In this document: positions 30,727-38,162 of the stretch, piece by piece | Layout of the letters: each line of letters begins with the position of its first letter | Position numbering within the stretch: position 1 is the first letter of the stretch | Assembly: GCF_026130175.1 (NCBI RefSeq) | Contig: NZ_JAIGNI010000056.1 | Coordinates: forward strand, 1 to 38,162 | DNA length: 38,162 nt | DNA from: Lyngbya sp. CCAP 1446/10 | Lineage (GTDB): Bacteria > Cyanobacteriota > Cyanobacteriia > Cyanobacteriales > Microcoleaceae | Reading direction: 5' to 3' | Made by a program: the position numbers and the translations under genes | The notes under the pieces: generated by a model | Seen by the model: only the letters and a program-made list of their open reading frames with translations | Told to the model about the DNA's origin: nothing | Database searches by the model: none

Positions 30727-30757
30727 TAGGGCGTGCAGTGCGCGCCCTATCTTTTAT
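30727..30757 (+). terminator. Terminator after the peptidoglycan-binding genes
   Basis: TAGGGCG (30727-30733) and CGCCCTA (30743-30749) form a stem, followed by TCTTTTATT, 28 bases after the stop of copy 2. It may serve both genes. Confidence 0.8.
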
Positions 30758-30939
30758 TGCAACCTGGCCCGATGCTGAGGACGTTTTTAATTGCTGACAC
30801 CAATGCGATCGATTCCTTCTCTCCTCCAGAACTAAAGTCTTCTCTCCTAGCTCACTAAAGCCTTCTTCCCTCTTCCCTCTTCCCTCTTTTTACTCGAATA
30901 GCGCAGCCGAAGCGAGCCCTTTTCCTGCCAAAAAACCGC

Positions 30940-33900
30940 CTATTTTTCGGCCGAATCTTCCACCCCAGACCACCCCTCCGGCACTCCATACATTCGATAC
31001 TTGCGAGAGCGTTTGAAATACAGCGTTGCTACCAGATCGTCAGGATTGATGTCTAAAATATTCTCAAATATTTTTTGGGCGGCAACAAATTTTTTCTGGT
31101 AGTAAAAATTGAGAGCTTCTTGAAAACTCTCCGCAGTTTGCTGCTTGAGGAGAATGCTCTTCTCTGTTTCTGTATCGTAAATTTCAAATACCGACACAGC
31201 AGTTGTCTTTCCTTTCACCGTTACTCGATCGACAAATCTGTAGTTATATGTTTCTGAATCTTCCAGGCGATCGATAATTTCACCGCTAACGAGAATTCCC
31301 GATCCGTAAACCTTAGTCAATCCTTCCAAACGAGACGCGAGATTCACCGCATCAGAAATCACGGTACTTTCCATCCGTTCTGGCTCGCCAATTGTACCCA
31401 ACATCAAATTTCCCGCGTGCAAACCAATGCCGATCGCGATCGGCAACAAGCCGTTTTGTTCTCGCTGCTCATTGTAGATATTCAATTCTTTTTGCATATC
31501 AATTGCTGCTCGCACACCATCTGATGGAGATGTAGGAAACAAAGCCATAACTGCATCGCCGATATATTTGTCAATAAATCCGTTATTTTTCCTAATTGCA
31601 GGGCTAACCCTTCCCAAGTAACTATTAATGAATGCAAAATTTTCAGCAGGTGTCATCTGTTCTGAAAGCACCGTAAAAGAACGAATATCAGCAAAGAGTA
31701 CAGTCATATTCTTTTCCTGATTGTCGCCTAATTTGACTTCAATAATACTCGGTTTTTCAAGCAAATTTAAAAAATCGTGTGGCACAAACTTGCCGTAAGC
31801 TGCATTCAGTTTTGCCAGGGTAATTTGTGTCTTGATTCTCGCCAACAATTCCTTTTTGATAAAAGGTTTAGTTAGATAATCATTCGCTTCTGAATTAAAA
31901 GCTTCTACCAAGTCGCTAGTTTGATTTTTTGCAGTCAGCACTAAAATTGGCATTTCTAAAGGCGAGTATTTTTTGCGAACTTCTCGACAGACTTCATAAC
32001 CAGTCATCTGTGGCATCATTACGTCGAGTAAAATCAAGTCGGGCTTAAATCCCGATTCAATCAAATTTAAAGCTTCTCTGCCGTTGCTCGCTTGAGTTAT
32101 CGCATAGTTTTCCACAGCAAGATTGTTGGCAATGACCTGAATATTAATTGGTTCATCATCGACTACCAAAACTTTTATTTTTTCACCTTCTTCTATCAAG
32201 TTCCTTTGGGCTGAGAGAGTAGAATTTACTAGAGATGATTGGGGATCTAATTCAGGAGTAATTAAAATCCCCTCGCCCTCAGTCAAACGCGGCTGTTTGC
32301 TACTAAATTCCGGCTGACTATCAGATAGAGGCAAAGTAAAGATGAATTGGGAACCGACCCCGACATCTGAAGATACCGAGATTTTACCGCCGTGTAATTC
32401 CACTAATTGCTTGACAACAGCTAACCCTAAACCTGTGCCACCATATTCTCTAGCAGTGGAACCGTCAGCTTGTTCAAAGGATTCAAAAATTCGTTCTAAT
32501 TTATCTTCGGGGATGCCAATTCCCGTGTCAGATACCGTAATGGCCAATTCGGGATTAGGCGATGATTCTTCATGGCTCGTTATCAATGCTGCTGAAATCT
32601 CAACTGTGCCACTTTCAGTAAATTTAATCGCGTTGCCAATTAAGTTGTAAAGTATTTGCTCCAAGCGATTCTCATCGGCTGCTATTGGCGGCAATTCGGG
32701 AGCAACTGAGTTAATCAATTGCAAGTTTTTTATACCTACCAATGGTTGAGATAATTTGAGAATTATAAAGACTATTTCTCGGAGATTGACGGACTTAGTT
32801 TGCAGTTCTAGAGTTTTGTGTTTGAGCTGAGAAAAATCGAGAATATCGTTAATTAAAGAAGACAATCTTTTTCCCGACGATGAAATCAAAGCTAAGTTAA
32901 AATTAGTTGTTTCTGGCAGTTTCCCGGTAGCACCGTCTATTAAAGATTCTGCAATCCCAATAATACCGTTGAGGGGAGTGCGGAGTTCGTGGGAAGTATT
33001 GGCTAAGAATTCGTCTTTCAGTTTGTCCAGTCGCTGCAATTCGGTATTTTTATTTTCTAAGGCACTAAAAGATGCTTGCAGTTGTGCTGCCATGCTGTTA
33101 AAAGCAGCGGCAAGTACGCCCAACTCGTCGGAACGATCGAGATTGACAGTTCTGTCAAATTGTCCTTCAGACAAATCTATTGCTGCATCTTTTAATTGTA
33201 AAATTGGTTTGGTAATCCAGCGAGCAGTGAGAATTCCTAGCACAGTTGCTATGGCCAAAGCTGCCAGACATAGCAAGATTGTAGTTCTATTGCCAGCATT
33301 AATTTGTTCGATAAAGTCGGCTTCGGGAACGACGACGACAATCAGCCAATCTAAACCTTTGCCATCTTTAAATGGCAGGATTTTTAAAAATTGCGGCTGG
33401 CCGTTTATTTCAAAATGGATTAGTTGCGATTTGGTAATTTGCTGCAAATCTTGAAAGTGACTTTCTAAGTATTTAGCTGTATTCTGCGTTACGATATCGC
33501 TGCTTGCTTTGACTTGAAATTGTTCTTTTTTACCGTTTTTGTTGCGGAAAGGTTTTTCGCGCGTGGAAGTTGCCAGCAGCGTTCCCTTTCTTTCGATAAT
33601 AAAAGTTTGACCGGATTTTCCTATTTTAAGGCTGTTTAAAAATTGACCGATACTATCCAGACGCAAAGCAGTAATTAATACTCCGTCTAGCTGTTTCTGG
33701 TTGTTGTAAACTGGTTGCAGCGCGCTGACGATCAGTGTGGGTTCTAGCAAGGAGATATCAACTGAACTCCAAGTGGGTTTGCCTGCTAGAGACGCATCTT
33801 TGTATAAAGGGTTCTGTCTGATATCGAAGTTTTTGATGGTGGCTGCTAGTTTGGTGCGATCGCCCGTATCATTAGTATTGTAGGAATAAAAATTAAATTT

Positions 33901-34338
33901 GGTAGACGGGCCGGAGGCGTTAATCAACAAAGTCCCATCCGACATCTTTTCGCCGGTGCGGTATTCTCCATTGCGATTGGCGAACGAGGTAAAATTGATA
34001 TAAGGATATAATTGCACTTGCCGCCACAGATACTTTTCCCAAGCTGACAAGTCTTTTATATTCACAAAACCCAGTTTGATTGAATCCAGCTTGGTTTGAT
34101 TGATTTGGTGCGGAGTTTGCAGATAAGTTTTCAAATTTTGCTCAATGCGATTGCTCACTTCTCCCATCAACTGATCCGCAAGATCGTTGACTGCTCTTTG
34201 AGAGTTCTTAAATGATAAATATCCCACAATTCCCACCGCGGCAAATACTTGCAAGACAAACGGAACTATGAGTACAGTTTGCAGCGTCGTTTTTCCTGAA
34301 AGTTTAGCTGCTAAGCGCTTGAGAGAAAAAGTTGACAT
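30940..34338 (-). CDS. Cache-HAMP-histidine kinase-receiver-adenylate cyclase (receptor 1)
   Basis: This 1132-aa membrane receptor has a first helix at 18-42, an extracytoplasmic dCache-like sensor (about 43-345), a second helix (352-374), a HAMP domain (about 375-425), HisKA with phospho-acceptor His450 (NTSHELRTPLNG), HATPase_c with N-box Asn569 and G boxes DTGIGIPEDK and GGTGLGLAVVK, a receiver with Asp772 (LLDVMMPQMTG) and Lys824-like TKPF, and a class III cyclase domain (about 875-1045). Metal aspartates are Asp884 (FADIRSF) and Asp928 (YIGDAVM), with substrate Lys924 and Thr992. The Lys/Thr pair is the class IIIb type seen in cyanobacterial CyaC. A C-terminal helical tail (about 1065-1132) resembles TPRs. 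All catalytic residues are intact. The ATG is used. Confidence 0.93.
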   Translation of the reverse strand: MSTFSLKRLAAKLSGKTTLQTVLIVPFVLQVFAAVGIVGYLSFKNSQRAVNDLADQLMGEVSNRIEQNLKTYLQTPHQINQTKLDSIKLGFVNIKDLSAWEKYLWRQVQLYPYINFTSFANRNGEYRTGEKMSDGTLLINASGPSTKFNFYSYNTNDTGDRTKLAATIKNFDIRQNPLYKDASLAGKPTWSSVDISLLEPTLIVSALQPVYNNQKQLDGVLITALRLDSIGQFLNSLKIGKSGQTFIIERKGTLLATSTREKPFRNKNGKKEQFQVKASSDIVTQNTAKYLESHFQDLQQITKSQLIHFEINGQPQFLKILPFKDGKGLDWLIVVVVPEADFIEQINAGNRTTILLCLAALAIATVLGILTARWITKPILQLKDAAIDLSEGQFDRTVNLDRSDELGVLAAAFNSMAAQLQASFSALENKNTELQRLDKLKDEFLANTSHELRTPLNGIIGIAESLIDGATGKLPETTNFNLALISSSGKRLSSLINDILDFSQLKHKTLELQTKSVNLREIVFIILKLSQPLVGIKNLQLINSVAPELPPIAADENRLEQILYNLIGNAIKFTESGTVEISAALITSHEESSPNPELAITVSDTGIGIPEDKLERIFESFEQADGSTAREYGGTGLGLAVVKQLVELHGGKISVSSDVGVGSQFIFTLPLSDSQPEFSSKQPRLTEGEGILITPELDPQSSLVNSTLSAQRNLIEEGEKIKVLVVDDEPINIQVIANNLAVENYAITQASNGREALNLIESGFKPDLILLDVMMPQMTGYEVCREVRKKYSPLEMPILVLTAKNQTSDLVEAFNSEANDYLTKPFIKKELLARIKTQITLAKLNAAYGKFVPHDFLNLLEKPSIIEVKLGDNQEKNMTVLFADIRSFTVLSEQMTPAENFAFINSYLGRVSPAIRKNNGFIDKYIGDAVMALFPTSPSDGVRAAIDMQKELNIYNEQREQNGLLPIAIGIGLHAGNLMLGTIGEPERMESTVISDAVNLASRLEGLTKVYGSGILVSGEIIDRLEDSETYNYRFVDRVTVKGKTTAVSVFEIYDTETEKSILLKQQTAESFQEALNFYYQKKFVAAQKIFENILDINPDDLVATLYFKRSRKYRMYGVPEGWSGVEDSAEK

Positions 34339-34690
34339 AATATTAATTTAGATTAAAAAACACAGTTGATACTCAGAGCGAAGCTACTGTTAAGTATTGT
34401 AAACTCTTTTGTCTTGAACAAAACTTACACAAGAACAGCCTGATTCTCGGTTGCTTCCTGAATCGCTGTCCAACCTGAGATTTCTTAGAAAAACCAGGTT
34501 CTTTTTCGGATAGCTTCCCCCATTATATTCGATTGTGAAGTCAAAATCAGCTAACTCTACATTAAATTTTCGAGAAAATCCCCAATTTGCGGCTTTCAGG
34601 CTTCGGTCTGAATATATTATGACTGATGTCAGAGCCGAAAAATTAGATAAATACCTGAAAATTTCTGACTTCAGATTGATGCTAGTTTTA
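34339..34690. other. Gap between the two receptor genes
   Basis: This 352-bp region has no ORF. It contains CAACCTGAGATTTCTTAGAA and AAACCAGGTT, an inverted-repeat-like module common in intergenic DNA of this kind. It presumably holds the promoter of receptor 1; no clear -35/-10 pair was found. Confidence 0.6.
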
Positions 34691-37600
34691 CTACTTTTCC
34701 TGTAAACATTCTATCCCCGACCATCCTTCTGGTACTCCATACATTTGATGCTTCAGACAGCGCTGATAGTAGATTGCTGCCAACTTATCTTGAGGATTTG
34801 TTTCGCAAATATTCTTGAATATTTTTTGCGCTTTAGGAAAATTTTGCTCGACATAAAGCTCTAGAGCTTTTTGAAATGCAGCAGCAGTTTCCTGTTTTAG
34901 CTGAATGCTTTGTTCGGTTTCTGCATCATAAATTTCAAACACAGACACGGCAGATGTTTTCCCTTTTACTGTGACTCGATCGACAAATCGGTACAGATAT
35001 TGCGATCGATCGCCCAAACGCTCTAAAATTGAATCTGTTACCAGAATTCCCGATCCATAAACCTTAGTCAATCCTTCCAAACGAGAAGCGAGATTCACCG
35101 CATCAGCAATCACTGTACTCTCCATCCGTTCTTGCTCGCCAATCGTACCCAACATTAAAGTGCCCGCGTGCAAACCAATGCCAATCGTAATCGGTGCATA
35201 ATTGCTTAGTTGTCGGTGCAGGTTGTAAAGAATAACTTGTTTTTGCATTTCCACCGCCGCGCGAACAGCATCATCTGCCGACTCAGGAAATAGTGCCATA
35301 ATCGCATCCCCAATATATTTATCAATGAAACCTTGGTGAGCGCGAATTACCGGACTCACTCGTCGGAGGTAGCTGTTAAGAAAATTAAAATTTTCTTGAG
35401 GAGTCATCGCTTCGGAGATAGTCGTAAAGGAGCGAATATCCGAAAATAAAACTGTCATTTCTTTCTGAATTTGATCGCCTAATTGGACATCAATGATACT
35501 TTCGTGTCCCAAAAATCGCAGAAAGTCGTGAGGAACAAATCTACCATAGGCTGCATTAATTTTTGTCAGACGGATGTGAGTTTTGATTCTGGCTAACAAT
35601 TCATTTTTAAGAAACGGTTTAGTTAAAAAATCATTGGCTCCTGCATTGAAACCTTGTACTAAGTCAGATACTTGATTTTTGGCGGTTAGCATCACGATTG
35701 GTAATTCGCTGGCTGTGAATTTTTCCCTAATTGTCTGGCAAACTTCGTAACCAGTCATCCGTGGCATCATGATATCTAGCAAAATTAGATCTGGCTTGTA
35801 GTCTCCGTCTAGAAGAGCTAAAGCTTCTCTACCACTGCTAGCTTCGACGATCGTATAATTTTCCAAAACTAAATTATTAGTTAATACTTGAACATTTACA
35901 GGTTCGTCATCTACAATCAAGATTTTTATCTGATTATTTTCTTGATGTTCTTTAAAGATGCTGGAACTATGATTGTCAAAGGTTGGTACAGCACTTTCAG
36001 TCGCGAGCGATTTGGGCTCATTTATTTTTGAAACTAAAGATTGTCGAGCCGTTAGTGTTAAATGATTATGATCGACATACTGATTTTTAGAAATTGGCAA
36101 ACTAAAGGTAAACTCCGAACCAACACCGAGTTTTGAAAATACTTGAATTTCGCCGCCATGCAGCTCGACTAACTGCTTTGTAACAGCCAAACCTAAACCA
36201 GTTCCTCCGTATTCTCTAGCAGTAGAACCGTCTGCTTGTTCAAAAGATTCAAAAATTCGTTCTAATTTATCTTCAGCAATGCCAATCCCGGTATCGGATA
36301 CCGTAATTTGCAGTTTTGACCTGACAATTAAAGATTGAATTTGGCTGGTTACTGAAATTTCTTGATCAAGCAACTGGGGCGAATTCAAGCTGATCGCATT
36401 TGCCGAAATTTCTACAGTACCAGTGTCGGTAAATTTAATCGCATTTCCGATTAAGTTATAAAGAATTTGTTGTACCCGATTTTCATCGGCATCTACCAGG
36501 GGAATTTCGCGAGTGACTGAATTAATCAACTGCAAGTTTTTGGCACCAATTAGAGGTTGAGAAAGAGTTACCACGATATCGACAATTTCTCGGATGCCGA
36601 CTGGCTTGATTTGCAGTTCAATATTTTTGTGTCTCAGCTTCGAGAAATCAAGAATGTCGTTGATGAGATTGGAGAGTCTTCTGCCACTAGATGCAATGAT
36701 TTTTAAATTAGAAATAGTCGGTGCTGGCAATTGTCCTGTAGCACCGTCTATCAAAGATTCTGTTAAACCAATAATGCCATTAAGCGGGGTGCGGAGTTCG
36801 TGAGAAGTATTGGCTAAAAATTCGTCTTTGAGTTTGTCAAGTCGCTGCAATTGGGCATTTTGATCCTCTAATTTTGTGAAAGATACTTCCAATTGACCGG
36901 CCATGCTGTTGAAAGCATCAGCTAATTTTCCTAGTTCGTTAGATGTGGCAATATTTACCCGAGTTTCCAAGATTCCGCTACTCATTTCAGTAGCTGCGGA
37001 TGTTAGGGATTTCAAAGGATTTGTGATCGATCGCGCAAAAGCGACTCCCAAGCCCACGGCGGCGAGGGCGCTGGCGGTGGTAACTGCACCCATGACGTAG
37101 ATGAGCGATCGCACGGGAGCGTAAGCTTCGGCTGTCGGTAGCTCTACAACCACCATCCACTGTACCCGACGGACGATCGCACCCGTACCCATGACTTCCT
37201 CCCCGCGCCAACCTCGATAAACCAGCGGAGATTCCCTCCCCGAAGCTAAAGCTAATTTGGATAACTCTCCTACAAACGATCGCCCTTTCAAATCTGGGAG
37301 TAAATATGGATTAATCTTGTTTCCTGTTTGCGAAATCAGCACGGATCGATGGTCGATAACATAGCTGTATCCAGTTTTCCCAACTTGCGATCTGGCTGCA
37401 ATTTGAATTAAAAAATTGAGACTAACTCTGGCAAATAATACTCCAGAAATTTGATTTTTACTGTCGCGAATAGGCACGGCTAAATTGACAACATTAACCG
37501 TTGTCTTCATATCGACATCTACTGAACTCACATAATTTTGAGCCTGTCGAAACGTCTCCCAAAATATAGGTGCATCTCCCGAAATACCTGCTAAATTTAA

Positions 37601-37966
37601 GCTAGATGTAGAGAAGGGTTCGTAAGGCGACATCGCCTGTACGATTTGACCTTTACTGTCAAAAATTCCTACCACTTCGTAGGCGCTGTTGCTGCTGATC
37701 AATCCTTCAAGAATGCTGCGCTGAGTTTCACTATTAAATTCTGTTAAGCCGCGCAATTCTGACAAGTAATTGAGTTGGCGCTGCAAGTTATCCAGATAAG
37801 CGCTAATTTGGGCGGCAGCAGCTTGCGATCGCTCGTACTGAAGCTGTTTTGTCTGTTCTATTTGTCCCCGAAAGCTGAGGTAAGCTAACGTACTCCCTGC
37901 TATCAATACGCTTGCCACAACAATCGAGACAAAACCGTAACGCAGTTGATTGGCAATTGAGGACAT
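34691..37966 (-). CDS. Cache-HAMP-histidine kinase-receiver-adenylate cyclase (receptor 2)
   Basis: This 1091-aa paralogue of receptor 1 has the same domain order: helix (about 11-32), dCache-like sensor (about 35-285), helix (about 288-312), HAMP (about 313-365), HisKA with His389 (NTSHELRTPLNG), HATPase_c (DTGIGIAEDK and GGTGLGLAVTK), receiver (LLDIMMPRMTG, ANDFLTKPF) and class III cyclase (FSDIRSF, DKYIGDAIM, STVIADAVNLASRL, again Lys/Thr). The tail KHQMYGVPEGWSGIE is nearly the same as that of receptor 1 (KYRMYGVPEGWSGVE). The sensor parts differ strongly while kinase and cyclase parts are alike, so the pair likely senses different signals with the same outputs. ATG 37966 is chosen; an upstream in-frame GTG at 38017 has no ribosome site. 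Confidence 0.93.
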   Translation of the reverse strand: MSSIANQLRYGFVSIVVASVLIAGSTLAYLSFRGQIEQTKQLQYERSQAAAAQISAYLDNLQRQLNYLSELRGLTEFNSETQRSILEGLISSNSAYEVVGIFDSKGQIVQAMSPYEPFSTSSLNLAGISGDAPIFWETFRQAQNYVSSVDVDMKTTVNVVNLAVPIRDSKNQISGVLFARVSLNFLIQIAARSQVGKTGYSYVIDHRSVLISQTGNKINPYLLPDLKGRSFVGELSKLALASGRESPLVYRGWRGEEVMGTGAIVRRVQWMVVVELPTAEAYAPVRSLIYVMGAVTTASALAAVGLGVAFARSITNPLKSLTSAATEMSSGILETRVNIATSNELGKLADAFNSMAGQLEVSFTKLEDQNAQLQRLDKLKDEFLANTSHELRTPLNGIIGLTESLIDGATGQLPAPTISNLKIIASSGRRLSNLINDILDFSKLRHKNIELQIKPVGIREIVDIVVTLSQPLIGAKNLQLINSVTREIPLVDADENRVQQILYNLIGNAIKFTDTGTVEISANAISLNSPQLLDQEISVTSQIQSLIVRSKLQITVSDTGIGIAEDKLERIFESFEQADGSTAREYGGTGLGLAVTKQLVELHGGEIQVFSKLGVGSEFTFSLPISKNQYVDHNHLTLTARQSLVSKINEPKSLATESAVPTFDNHSSSIFKEHQENNQIKILIVDDEPVNVQVLTNNLVLENYTIVEASSGREALALLDGDYKPDLILLDIMMPRMTGYEVCQTIREKFTASELPIVMLTAKNQVSDLVQGFNAGANDFLTKPFLKNELLARIKTHIRLTKINAAYGRFVPHDFLRFLGHESIIDVQLGDQIQKEMTVLFSDIRSFTTISEAMTPQENFNFLNSYLRRVSPVIRAHQGFIDKYIGDAIMALFPESADDAVRAAVEMQKQVILYNLHRQLSNYAPITIGIGLHAGTLMLGTIGEQERMESTVIADAVNLASRLEGLTKVYGSGILVTDSILERLGDRSQYLYRFVDRVTVKGKTSAVSVFEIYDAETEQSIQLKQETAAAFQKALELYVEQNFPKAQKIFKNICETNPQDKLAAIYYQRCLKHQMYGVPEGWSGIECLQEK

Positions 37967-38070
37967 TTTAATTTTATTCTGCCACTTAACAGTTTGAACT
38001 CTGTCTCTAGGATACACCCAATTGCATTTTTCCGGCTATAGCAATCCTAAATCATTATCTACACTTATTA

Positions 38071-38079
38071 TGATATAAT
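38071..38079 (+). promoter_or_regulatory. Extended -10 of the rightmost gene
   Basis: TGATATAAT matches the extended -10 consensus, about 33 bases before the ATG at 38112. The overlapping TATAATTATA is nearly symmetrical, so the minus strand also has a TATAAT here and the element may serve receptor 2 as well. Confidence 0.5.
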
Positions 38080-38111
38080 TATATGCAATAATTGATTGTG
38101 ACAATAAAAAA

Positions 38112-38162
38112 ATGAATAACTTACAAATGCCACAGAAAGATATGGAAAAAGAAAGAGCGGCG
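38112..38162 (+). CDS. Start of an unidentified gene, cut by the window edge
   Basis: An ATG at 38112 opens MNNLQMPQKDMEKERAA and runs off the right edge, with an extended -10 about 33 bases upstream. There is no clear ribosome site. It is too short to identify. Confidence 0.35.
   Translation, partial: MNNLQMPQKDMEKERAA

Noticed and set aside
32969..33454. Plus-strand ORF of 161 aa inside receptor 1
   Set aside because: It lies opposite the HAMP/HisKA-coding region, whose plus-to-minus domain match is unambiguous.

Overview
The window looks like the chromosome of a filamentous, probably non-heterocystous cyanobacterium of the Microcoleus/Oscillatoria type. Supporting signs are the dense HIP1 octamer GCGATCGC, cyanobacterial marker genes (CP12, a CrtQ-type zeta-carotene desaturase, an SLH-OprB porin, DUF3177 and DUF3352 proteins, a zinc-ribbon/kinase/WD40 protein, a CHAT protein), and gaps full of short tandem and palindromic repeats. 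The genus is an inference from gene content and style, not from an alignment.

Layout. 1-3.3 kb (mostly minus strand): purU, a lone AbiEii-type nucleotidyltransferase and a TIGR01777 epimerase. 3.4-9.6 kb: a DUF3352 protein, a 65-aa protein with its own terminator, a TPR protein, an IscA-type Fe-S carrier, a large acidic protein and an overlapping MazF-type toxin-antitoxin pair. 9.7-13.9 kb: crtQ, an SRPBCC protein and a Ser/Thr kinase with a seven-bladed WD40 domain. 14.0-15.7 kb: tRNA-Val(GAC) followed by a graveyard of mobile DNA (integrase N-terminus, decayed IS1 element with its inverted repeats, two more truncated ORFs). 16.2-20.0 kb: a secreted or anchored CHAT protease-like protein and a 707-aa proline-rich protein. 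20.0-22.5 kb: repeats, a glycosyltransferase, and a long gap with a possible small RNA and an IS200/IS605-like right end. 22.5-29.4 kb: the SLH-OprB porin, a FIST sensor protein, cp12, a DUF3177 membrane protein and an HD-domain protein. 29.4-38 kb: a decayed cyclase fragment, two tandem peptidoglycan-binding mini-proteins, and two very large paralogous receptors that join a sensor, histidine kinase, receiver and class III adenylate cyclase. A gene is just starting at the right edge.

The most interesting signal is a pair of about 90-nt upstream elements, one before the porin and one before cp12. They share ordered conserved blocks at almost identical spacing (84 and 83 nt between the first and last block), and hairpins at the same places are built from different bases. 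This suggests a structured RNA leader common to an outer-membrane porin and a Calvin-cycle regulator. Other notable points are an IS200/IS605 omega-RNA-like end directly abutting the porin promoter, an intergenic palindromic repeat that has entered the kinase WD40 domain in frame and duplicated, and a third cyclase receptor that survives only as a HAMP-to-cyclase deletion remnant.

Signalling dominates the right third: two kinase-cyclase receptors, one cyclase remnant, an HD-domain protein and a FIST sensor lie within 14 kb. No operon of more than two genes is obvious. Most genes are separately spaced, with their own terminators or repeat-filled gaps.
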